64,000 nt of DNA from Physcomitrium patens. Its lineage: Eukaryota > Streptophyta > Bryopsida > Funariales > Funariaceae. The position numbers and the translations under genes are program-made. The notes beneath the pieces were generated by a model. That model was not told the DNA's origin and searched no databases. It saw only the letters and a list, made by a program, of their open reading frames with translations. Positions 10,136-19,616 of the stretch are shown piece by piece; the stretch's first letter is position 1; each line of letters opens with the position of its first letter. The stretch spans positions 9,971,477 to 10,035,476 of the forward strand of contig NC_037269.1 in assembly GCF_000002425.4 (NCBI RefSeq). The letters are read 5' to 3'.

Positions 10136-13100
10136 GTGCAGCTGGATAGTGAAATATCACAACAACAACCAGGTTCCTTTCTTTCTACTCAACGTGCCCT
10201 TTGCTTTACAATCCCTTTGCTTATTGGCCCTCAGAAACTGAGAACCTTAGTATTATTAGATTCAGGAGCATCTGCTTGTTTCTTAGACGAAGAATTTACG
10301 AAGCGTCATAAGATCCCTTTAGTACAAAAATCCAAACATGTTCATGTTGAAGTCATAGATGGGCGACCTTTATTGTTTGGTAGTGTCATCCATGAATCAG
10401 AACCTATAGAAGTGATGTTTAAGGACCATAGTAGTCATATTATTTTCAATATTATTAGAATTCCATCAAATCCTATTATTCTTGGTCTTTCCTAGTTGAA
10501 AAAGCATAAACCATCCATAGATTGGAGGTTGCGGAAGATGACCTTTTCCACAAAACCATCCAAGAGCAAGCCTAGTAGAAAACCCCGAATAGAGAAATCT
10601 TTATTCATTGGAGCAAGAGCGTTTATAAGATCGTCCAAGGAAGGCACACCGTTTGTCATTTATGCGGCTCTAATTACCAGGGAGAAGATCTCGACAACAA
10701 GTATACCTGAGCAATATAAGGATTTTAAAGACGTGTTTCAAAAGAAGAATGCCGACATGCTACTGGAACACCGACCATATGATTGCGCCATAGACTTGCA
10801 GGAAGGAGCACAACTACCTTTTGGCCCAATCTACAATCTATCGCAGATGGAGTTGGCGGAGTTGCAAAAGTACATCAACGAGAATCTAGCCAAGAACTTC
10901 ATCCGTCATTCAGAATCATCAACTGGAGCACCCATCTTATTTGTGAAGAAGAAAGATGGCTCATTGCGGATGTGTGTGGACTATCGAGGCCTCAACAAGG
11001 TAACAAAGAAGAATCGTTATCCATTACCTTTGATTTCTGGTCTCTTAGAACAACTTGGACGTGCAAGGATCTTTACAAAAATTGATCTAAGGGAAGCTTA
11101 CAACCTCGTACGAATCAAGGAAGGAGATGAGTGGAAGACAGCGTTCCGTACAAGGTATGGCCATTTTGAGTATAATGTCATGCCCTTTGGTCTTACCAAT
11201 GCTCCAACGGTCTTTCAATATATGATGAATGATATTTTTTGAGAGTACCTTGATGATTTTGTTGTCATCTATTTGGATGATATTCTCATATTCTCCAAAA
11301 ATGAGGAAGAGCATGAAAAGCATGTTCGTTTGGTCTTGGAGAAAATATGCGAGCGAGGACTGTATACCAAATTAGAGAAGTGTTTATTTCACCAAATAGA
11401 GATGGAATTTCTGGGATTCGTTGCGACTACGAAAGGCTTGAAGATGGACCCCAAGAAGGTGGAAGCAATTGTGTCCTCGGAGGTTCCAAAGACAGTTAGA
11501 GACGTACAATGCTTTCTTGGCTTTGTCAACTTCTATCGGATCTTCATCAAGAATTACTCTCAAGTTGCTACTCCTCTCACTCGGTTGACATGCAAGGATA
11601 AGCTGGAATGGGGACCTCTAGCGAAGAAGGCGTTTCAAGACCTGAAGATCGCATTTACTACAGCTCCATTCTTGGTAAATCCAGACTTTACAAAGGCCTT
11701 TTATTTGCAAACTAATGCTTCGGATTTTGCTTTAGGAGCTGTACTTTCACAAATAGGAGAAGACAAGAAGCTCCATCCGGTTGCATTCTATTCTCGAAAG
11801 CTCTCTGCTGCTGAAATCAATTATGAGATCCATGATAAGGAACTTCTTGCTGTAGTGGATTCTTTCCAAGAATAGCATCATTTTCTTGAAAGAGCTGCAT
11901 ATCTAGTGACCGTATACACAGATCACAAGAATTTGGAGTATTTCATGTCGGCTCGAGTTCTAAATCGACGTCAAGCTCGGTGGAGTATGTTGCTATCTAG
12001 GTTCGATTTTGTTATCACTTATTAACCTGGAAAGCAGCAAGGACTATCTGATGCCTTATCGAAGAGATTGTATCTTGTACGAAAGGCTAGAGAAGCAGCG
12101 TTTGATCAAAAATGTACGACATTGTTGAAGCCAGAGTAATTTCAGCTTTGTGCTGATATTGTGTCAATTGATGCTGACTTCCTGAATCAGGTACGTGTTG
12201 TGACCATTGAAGATTCAGTAGCCATTGATATTAAGCAACGTGCCAATGACGACAAGTTCAAGGTGGAGGCAGATCTTTTATACTTTGAGGAGCGGTTGTA
12301 TATCCCAAAAGGACCAGCACGACTCCGAGTTCTTTAATCTCGCCACGATTTTCCAACTGCGGGATATTTTGGATTCAACAAGACCTTGGAGCTTATTTCT
12401 CGAGATTTTTAGTGGCCCCAAATGTGAAAGGATGTGAAAGATTTTGTCCTCTCCTGTGACATTTGTTCAAGATCCAAGAATCCTCGACATCGCCCTTATG
12501 GACTCCTACAGCCATTGCCGATTCCACGTCGACCATGGTCTTCAGTTTCCATGGACTTCATCACGGACCTACCATCATCGAACTCGTTTGATAGCATCTT
12601 TTTTGTAGTAGATCAGCTTACAAAGATGGCGCACTTTGTCCCTTGCAAGAAGACATCATCTAGTGAAGTCACAGCAAGGTTCTTTCTCGATAATGTGTAT
12701 CGATATCATGGACTACCAGATGATATCATATCAGATCGAGGAACCCAATTTGTATCAAAGTTTTGGAGATCTCTCTTTGAGATACTGAAGGTGGATATCA
12801 AGCTTTCTTCCGCTTTTCATCCTCAAACTAACGGCCAAACGGAACGCATGAACCAAGTCTTAGAACAATACTTACGATGCAGCATCAACTATCAACAAGA
12901 CGATTGGACCACATATCTTTTGCTAGCCGAGTTTGCATATAACAACACCCTCCATGCATCGATTCAATACACACGATTCTTTTCCAACTATGGATATCAT
13001 CCGAAGCTTGATTTATTGAGTCCATCAACAAATAACAATCCAGTAGCTGAAGGATTTACGAAACAACTATCAGAGCTTCAAAATATGTTGAAGCTTCAAT

Positions 13101-13590
13101 TACAATCCACTCAAGAATCCTACAAGGCGTCTGCAGATAGATTTCAGAATCAAGCACCTACTTTCAAAATTGGAGATAAAACATGGCTTCTTCGACGGAA
13201 TATCAAGACCAAGCGACCATTTGATAAGTTGGACTATCGAAGATTGGGACCATTTATCATCCAGAAGCAAATCAATCCAATGGTATACCGTTTGGAATTA
13301 GCGGCTTCTATGAAGGTACATCCAGTCTTTTATATTTCTCTGTTGGAGCCTTATCGAGAGTTGTCTTTTCCTAGAAGAGTGTAATGTCCACCACCTAGTA
13401 TTGAGATCGAGAACCACGAGGAATACGAGGTTGAAAAGGTGCTGGATTCACGACAAAGGTGGGGCAAGTTGGAGTATCTTGTTCATTGGTGCGGCTACGA
13501 CATTAATGAGCGAACGTGGGAGTCAGCTGAAAAACTTGCCAATGTGCCGCAATAGGTATAGGAGTTTCATCAAGAACATCCTCATAAATC
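10136..13590 (+). pseudogene. pol polyprotein of element B (protease, RT, RNase H, integrase, chromodomain)
   Basis: One frame throughout, with no frameshift detected, but about ten in-frame stops (for example 10493 TAG, 11240 TGA, 11873 TAG, 12023 TAA, 12425 TGA, 13382 TAA). The protease has an intact L-L-D-S-G-A-S motif. RT has the V-D-Y-R-G-L-N block and an intact Y-L-D-D near 11270. RNase H carries the T-D-H-K-N-L-E-Y block. Integrase has C-D-I-C-S-R-S-K of the zinc region and a D,D,E core (M-D-F-I-T-D-L; S-D-R-G-T-Q-F; G-Q-T-E-R-M). The chromodomain lies at about 13420-13550 (V-L-D-S-R ... Y-L-V-H-W). The stops are what C-to-T or G-to-A changes in CAA, CGA or TGG would give. Confidence 0.85.
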
Positions 13591-13740
13591 TAAGCCGGTT
13601 CGATGATAGCTTCTTTCTAAAGCTTGCTCATCCAAGAATATAAGAAAGAAGGAGAGCACCACCAAAATTCGCAGTTGATGTAGTTATTTTCTCCAAAATA
13701 AAGTAGAATTTTTTCAGTAGCCATAGTTTGGTCTTCTGAT

Positions 13741-14094
13741 ATGGATAGCCAAGAGATAGATACTATGCCAGTCAGATTATCTCAATCGACTAGCTCACAA
13801 AGGCGACCCCGAGATGAAGAACCACCTACACAACGACGACGACAGAGGATACCGAGTAACCGATCACTGGTGATTGTATTCGAGTTCGAGCCTACTTACG
13901 ATGGTCAGCCAGAAGGTATCTTTGCAGGACAATTTCACAATGAGGACATAAAAGTTCATGCTTAGTCAGAAGTTGAAGGAGTGGGCTACTACCGTTGGCT
14001 TCAAGGGCCAATGAACCACTTGCCTCGTGAACAACAGTTGGAGTTCATAGGAGACGTTATGCGACAGATCTTCATTTTCTTACGTTGGTACTGA
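13741..14094 (+). CDS. Extra ORF of element B, unknown function
   Basis: A 118-codon frame lies between the chromodomain and the 3' LTR, interrupted once by TAG (13963-13965). I do not recognise it. Its first third is rich in Arg, Gln and Ser. The middle has L-V-I-V-F-E-x5-Y-D-G-Q-P-E-G-I-F, and the end has Y-Y-R-W-L-Q-G-P-M-N-H-L-P-R-E-Q. The middle and end match the ORF at the same place in A, C and D, although the LTRs of B are unrelated to theirs. There is no signal peptide or membrane segment, so it is not an envelope-like protein. Confidence 0.6.
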
Positions 14095-14130
14095 TTAACA
14101 ACAATATTGCTTCTCAGAGACCTCGAAGCT

Positions 14131-14144
14131 AAAGGAAGGAGTAA
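14131..14144 (+). other. Polypurine tract of element B
   Basis: aaaggaaggagtaa abuts the TGTTAGG start of the 3' LTR. A purine run ending in 'taa' sits at the same position in all four elements and would prime plus-strand synthesis. Confidence 0.7.
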
Positions 14145-14555
14145 TGTTAGGGACATAGTATTAGGAACATAGTCCTTAGAACCTTCTAGAGACAAGTTTC
14201 TAGAACCTTCTAGAAGCAAGTCTCTGGAACCTTGTAGAAGCTTCTTAGTGGTAGAAGATGTTAGAGACATAGTCCTTAGAACCTTCTAGAGATAAGTTTC
14301 TAGAACCTTCTAGAAGCAAGTCTCTAGAACCTTTTAGAAGCTTCCTAGTTAGTAGAAGTTACTTGAGAAGCTTCTTAAATAGGAGTATATATTGGAATCG
14401 AGGTTGAAGAGTTCTTCAGTCTCGACAACACGTCTCTTGGAGCTCTAGCTCACCTCTCTAGTATTGTTCTTGTATTCATCTGATTAATCTAGTTCTTGCC
14501 AGTTCTTCTTGAATTTCTTGTTAGATCTCGAGTCTGTATTTTTGTGTCCGTGACA
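14145..14555 (+). repeat. 3' LTR of element B
   Basis: 411 bp, 100 bp longer than the 5' LTR because the 5' part, 'ttagrgacatagtccttag' up to 'aagcttc', occurs twice in tandem. The inverted repeat around the presumed transcription start and the ACA end are conserved with the 5' copy. Confidence 0.85.
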
Positions 14556-17057
14556 GCAATACCTAGTAAAGGTCTTATCCTTTCTTTAGACTCTTCACCT
14601 TGTTTTATAATAGAAGTATATTTTGGACCTAATAATCACAAAGTCTTTGCCTTGTTAGATTCAAAAGCCTCAGCATGTTTTATAGATGAAGATTTTGCCA
14701 AAAATCAAAAAATATCTTTAATGAAGAAAGTTAAATCCATACATGTAGAAGTCATAGATGGTCGTTCATTGTCTTTTGAAAATGTTATCCATGAAACTAT
14801 TCCTTTAGATATAGCAATTAAAGATCATAACAGCGTAGTAGTATTTAATGTAATAAAATCTCTCTCTAATTTGGTTATTTTAGGATTATCATGGCTAAAA
14901 AAATATAACCCTCAAATAGATTGGATTTCTCGTAACCTTAACTTTCTTGATAGTATAATCCAAGATCACGTTAGCCAAGTAGAAGTATGTAAGTCCAGTA
15001 CATCCAAACCTTTACTAATAGGTGTAAAAGCTTTCATGTATGCTGCAAAAGAAGGATCATCTTTTGTTATATATGCTACATCCATTTCTAATGGCAAAAC
15101 AACATCGAGTGGTATTCCTAAGCAATATCTAGAATTCCAAGATATTTTTGAAAAAAAGAATGCAGTTATTCTTCCAGAGCATCGACCTTATGATTGTTCA
15201 ATTGATCTACAAGAAAGAGCTCAACCACCATTCGGACCAATCTATAGCTTATCGCAGAATGAATTTACTGCATTAAAGGAGTACAAATCTAATTTGATGA
15301 GAATTTGACAAAGAACTTCATACGCCATTCTAAATCTCTAGCTGGGACTCCTATCTTATTTGTGAAGAAGAAAGACGGATTTCTATGAATGTGTGTGGAT
15401 CTTGAATTGTTGTCAAGCCCGTTGGAGCATGCCTTTATCTAGATTCAATTTCAAGATCACTTATCGACCCAAAAAACAATAAGGTCTATTGGATGCTCTT
15501 TCTAGACGTTCTTATATTGCACCAAAAGAAGGAGATGTATCTTTTGATCAACAAAGATCAATTCTCTTAAAGCCTGAGCATTTTCATCTTCAAGCTATAA
15601 AATCAACATTGATTGTCGATTCAATATTTGTGAAGCAAATTCAATCAAGTATGTCCTTTGATCTTCTTGTTCGAGATATCAAAGATACTTCTTCTAAGTT
15701 CCATGATACTTCTAAGTTTGAATTCAAGAATAATCTATTATATTTCAAAAGATGCCTATATGTTCTAGAAAATAAAGCTCGATTACGTGTTCTTCAAGCT
15801 TATCATGACTTTCCAGCAATAGGACACTTTGGATACAATAAAACTTTGGAATTAATATCCAGGGATTTTTGGTGGCCGCAAATGTGAAAGGCAGTGAAAG
15901 ATTTTGTACAATCTTGTGATGTTTGCTCAAGATCAAAAACTCCTCGTCATCGACCTTATGGACTTCTTCACCCGTTACCTATTCCAGAACAACCATGGTC
16001 TTCTATTTCTATGGATTTCATCACGGATCTTTCAATCTCAGGTTCTTATGACTCTATATTCGTGATAGTAGATCGTTTTATCAAGATGGCACATTTTGTA
16101 CCATGTACAAAATCTATCACAGGTGAAGAAACATCTAAGCTTTTCATTAACAAAATCTATCGCTATCATAGATTGCCAAAAGATATTACATCGGATAGGG
16201 GGACTCAATTTGTATCAAGATTTTAGAGAATTCTATTCAAGATTCTAAAGGTGGATATTAAACTTTTTTCAGCTTTTCATCCTCAAATTGATGGACAAAC
16301 ACAACGGATAAATCAAGTTTTGGAGCAATATTTGAGATGTACCATCAACTATCATCAAGATGATTGGACAACTCTTTTACCATTAGTAAAGTTTGCATAT
16401 AATAATTCAGTACATTCTTCCACTCAACAAATACCTTTCTTTACCAATTATCATCATCATCCACATCTTGATACTTTTGACTTTTCAAAAGTTGATAATC
16501 TTGCGACGGAAGATTTAGCAAATCGCTTGTTAGATCTACATATAATAATGAAGCTACAATTAAAGGTAGCTCAAGAACAACAAAAGATCAATGTAGATGC
16601 CTATTACAAGGAGCAACCACAATATAATATGGGCGACAAGGTATGGTTACTTTGTCGTAATATCAAGACTACTCGTCTTTGTGATAAATTAGATTATCAT
16701 AGGCTTGGACCTTTTTCTATTTGTGAACAAATCAATTATGTTGCCTATCGATTACATCTATCGGAGTCTATGAAGATCTACCCTGTATTTCATGTGTCTC
16801 TTCTAGAGCCATATAAGATAGTGAATATCTTAGGAAGAAAACAAATGCCACCTCCTCTTATAGAAGTGGATAATAACCAAGAGTTTGAGGTGGAAGAAGT
16901 CTTAGATTCAAGGTGGCACCGAAATAGGTTAGAATATCTTGTTCATTAGCGTGAATATGATATTAGTGAACGCACATAGGAGCCATCAAAGAATCTTGCA
17001 AATGCAGCAAAGAAAGTTGAAATCTTTCATCAACAATATCCATCAAAACCAAGATGA
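14556..17057 (+). pseudogene. pol remnant of element A (protease, RT fragment, integrase, chromodomain)
   Basis: It continues the A frame that was cut by B. The protease motif D-S-G has become D-S-K (near 14660). The RT N-terminal part is present up to F-V-K-K-K-D-G-F and M-C-V-D. At about 15400 the sequence jumps to the end of RNase H (A-R-W-S-M equivalent), so roughly 1 kb present in C, including Y-x-D-D and most of RNase H, is missing. Integrase follows (15489-16949), but the catalytic Glu codon of G-Q-T-E is CAA (Gln). The chromodomain is at about 16870-17040, with a TAG for a Trp. The copy cannot reverse transcribe or integrate by itself. Confidence 0.8.
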
Positions 17058-17134
17058 AGCATAGCAAATCTTTGCTATAAAAGAAACAAGATCAAAAGAA
17101 AATAACATTCTATCTTCTATGTATTTGTGATGAG

Positions 17135-17557
17135 ATGGAGTACCAACAACTAGCAGATTTAATTCAAGAGCCTTTATTTACGGACTTACCAGACGAGACA
17201 TTGTGATTGTCACAACCTTCAAGATGACAGAATCGAGATGAAGATCCTCAAGAATGACATGTCCTTCCTTGAATAGATGAGAAGATACAACGTGTTTGGT
17301 ATCACGACCTTAGAAGAGAATCCCGATGTTTAGTGATTTTATTAGAAGTAGGAACTACTCATGATGGTGTTCCAAATGTTTTATTTGAAAGAAGTTATGA
17401 AGGCCTTAACAATGACCAAATAATAGGGTGGTCTTCTCGCCCTGGTATGGGACACTATAGATGGTTAAGAGGACCTATCAACCATCTTCGAAGAGAGCAA
17501 AGATCGAAGTATGTAGCAAATATAATTCGCCACATCTTGGACTTCCTCAACATATGA
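17135..17557 (+). pseudogene. Extra ORF of element A, unknown function, with stops
   Basis: The 141-codon frame is exactly the length of that in C. Four in-frame TGA codons interrupt its first half; from 17333 the reading is open to the TGA at 17555-17557. The open part contains L-L-E-V-G-T-T-H-D-G-V-P and G-H-Y-R-W-L-R-G-P-I-N-H-L-R-R-E-Q. Three of the TGA codons stand where C has CGA, consistent with CGA-to-TGA decay. Function is unknown. Confidence 0.6.
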
Positions 17558-17585
17558 AGACGGCTCCTTGTGGAACTCGTCCCTA

Positions 17586-17598
17586 GAAGAGAGGGTAA
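17586..17598 (+). other. Polypurine tract of element A
   Basis: A purine run ending in 'gagagggtaa' directly precedes the TGTCACGG LTR start at 17599. Confidence 0.65.
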
Positions 17599-17845
17599 TG
17601 TCACGGACATATATATATTTACCTCAATAGTTACTTATATGATTAAGTAGAAGTAGATAAAATAGAATAATTTCATAAAGTCTTCTAGAAAAGCTTCATA
17701 TATGTGGTTTTGACTTTAGATGTGTTCGTAGGTTAAAAACTTGGCCAAAAAGCTAACCATGTATTAGTAGCTTGTGGAATAAGCCAACAACGTGGCATAT
17801 ACATAATTAACTTGTTTTGCAAGATGAGACATGTGGCTAGCAAAG
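17599..17845 (+). repeat. 3' LTR of element A, left fragment
   Basis: It matches the first part of the 5' LTR (6800 onward) and stops at the CAAAG duplicated by element C. It resumes at 24219. Two small deletions relative to the 5' LTR are visible. Confidence 0.9.
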
Positions 17846-18395
17846 TGTTACGGCCATAATCATGTAAGCTAATAATTACATATAGAAATAGGTAGAAGTA
17901 AGTAAAAATAGATAAAAGTAAGTTAATTCTATAATATTTAATATGGAAGCTTCCTAAAAACTTCCTAGACGTTGCTTTGACTTCATAGGTGTCTTTAATT
18001 GACTTTTTGGATTAGAAACGTGGTCAACAAGTTGGCCATGTGCCACACATGTTGTTAGCTTGAAGATCAAGCTAACTATGTGGCCCACACGAAGAAAAAC
18101 TTGCCTTGTAAGTCAAGGCATGTGCCCTACAAAGTCAATACCTATTGGAGGTCCTATAGAACGTCGCCATGTAGCTCTTAGTTAGATAGTATATATAGAG
18201 ACAAGAGTGAAGGCTTCTTCACTCTTGTCAACTCCTTTCTTGCTTCTAGTCTAGTTTCAAGGGTCTCTAGTTTTCTTGTCTTTTGGCAATAGCCATTCTA
18301 GTTTCTCTTTCAATATATATATTTGTTTATTTACCTCTCTTTGAGTGAAGGCTCACTTGTCTGAATTGTTTTTCATCGAGTTCTTGTCCTTGACA
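17846..18395 (+). repeat. 5' LTR of element C
   Basis: It starts TGTTACGG and ends TTGACA. The TATA box region is 'agtatatatagag' (about 18188-18200). Immediately after it is a perfect 13-bp inverted repeat, GACAAGAGTGAAG (18200-18212) and CTTCACTCTTGTC (18217-18229), with loop gctt. A start about 25-30 bp from TATA would begin the RNA in or near the right arm, which contains the primer-complementary ACTCTTGTCAA (18221-18231). Confidence 0.92.
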
Positions 18396-18397
18396 GA

Positions 18398-18408
18398 TTG
18401 ACAAGAGT
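18398..18408 (+). other. Putative self-primer binding site of element C
   Basis: TTGACAAGAGT, 2 nt after the LTR end, is an exact 11-nt reverse complement of ACTCTTGTCAA (18221-18231) near the presumed RNA 5' end. A tRNA 3' end would need TGG here, which is absent. The length and spacing resemble self-priming in Tf1/sushi chromoviruses. Confidence 0.65.
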
Positions 18409-18439
18409 ACACTTACAATATTAGAGCTTTATTTTTCTT

Positions 18440-18512
18440 GAGTAAGAGTGGATTACCCCTTTCCCTTGACAAGACATAAGCGTATTAGAAGTTTGCGGAT
18501 TACCCACTTCTA
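18440..18512 (+). other. Leader stem-loops of element C
   Basis: The clear hairpin is 18486-18512: TAGAAGT/ACTTCTA arms around ttgcggattaccc. A second loop-motif copy without a strong stem lies near 18448. The hairpin is followed by 'aactgatattgttctt', also found after the equivalent hairpins of B and D. Confidence 0.65.
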
Positions 18513-18576
18513 AACTGATATTGTTCTTAGTATCTTCTTTGTTATCAAGTCTTTCTTTTCTTTTGTCTTGAGCAGT

Positions 18577-19611
18577 ATGAAACAAATTTTTCTTCTTAGT
18601 GTCATTATGGCAGAGCTTGTTGAAATGAAGAGTGCAATGGCACAAATGCAAGAGCAAATGAGGGAGTTAATGCTTGTGATGCATCAACTCAATTCACCAA
18701 CACAGGAAAGAACAAGAATAGCAGAAAGTGGGGATATAGAGATGATCGGAGCTGCTTCAACATCTACAACAAATCACGTTCCTCCCTCAATTGTACAACA
18801 CCCTGTAAGTACTAGAGAACCAAAAATTGCCTTACCCGAGAAATTTGATGGTACGAGATCAAAGTTTTGAGGGTTCATCAATCAAGTACAATTGGCAATT
18901 GAACTTCAACCGCAAAGCTATCCAACTCTAGGATCACAAGTCAGGTTTATTGGCACTCTATTTTCTGGTTCTGCATTATCGTGGTTTTCGTCTTTTCTTG
19001 AACAACGAAATCCAATATTGGACAATTTGGAAGCTTTTTTGGCGGAGTTTCGATCTATGTATGGTGAACACGATGCAACTCGTGTTGCAACAAATAAGAT
19101 CCGAATTCTATGACAAGGAAATCGCTTTGTAACAATGTATGCTTCACAATTTTGACAACTTGCAATTGACATCAAGTTAGATGATGCTGCACTCATCAGT
19201 CAATTTCTTTATGGATTGCAATACGAAGTAAAGAAATTGATGCTCAACTTACCTGATCCTCAAACTTTGAGTCAAGCAATCGATTTTGCGATAAAATGTG
19301 ATAATCGACTTTTCGAATTTCGATCCGAGAATCATTCACGGGAACCTCAACGTTATTACTCAATGGCAACATCAACATCTTTGCCAAACGTACATTTGGA
19401 AGTAGAAGACATGCAAATTGATGCAGTACGTTTTAAACCCCTAACTGAGCAAGAAAAGATTCGTCGTCGTCAAAAAGGATTATGTTTATATTGCGGAGAA
19501 CCTAAGCACACTGCTCAACATTGTCCAAAGAAACAACGCAACTATAAAATGAGGGGTACGACAGTCAAAGAAGACAACATGTCGAAAAACGGATTCGTCC
19601 AGCTACAATAG
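18577..19611 (+). pseudogene. gag of element C
   Basis: From ATG 18577 the frame encodes an N-terminal stretch with heptad-like M-x-E-L-x-E-M-K and Q-M-x-E-Q-M-R-E-L-M, a capsid-like part, and a zinc knuckle C-L-Y-C-G-E-P-K-H-T-A-Q-H-C. The frame ends at the conserved CAA-TAG (19606-19611). Three internal TGA codons (18868, 19111, 19153) occupy places where B has CGA or AGG, so they look like decay. The gag RNA-binding role follows from the CCHC knuckle. Confidence 0.85.
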
Positions 19612-19616
19612 GGACC

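Larger units (their letters stand above)
8664..14555 (+). mobile_element. LTR retrotransposon B (chromovirus), inserted into element A
   Basis: LTRs start TGTTAGGGACATAG (8664 and 14145) and end TTACA/TGACA (8974 and 14555). Flanks are GCAAC (8659-8663) and GCAAT (14556-14560), a duplication with one transition, and the interrupted pol frame of A continues across it. The internal order is primer site, leader stem-loops, gag, protease-RT-RNase H-integrase-chromodomain, extra ORF, polypurine tract. It belongs to a different family from A, C and D, with unrelated LTR sequence, but shares the architecture. No internal block of pol is missing; it is inactivated by many in-frame stops. Confidence 0.9.

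Noticed and set aside
19584..19590. 'gaaaaac' just before the gag stop of C as a -1 slippery site.
   Set aside because: The first base breaks the X-XXY-YYZ rule and the equivalent positions in A, B and D differ, so the heptamer is not conserved.
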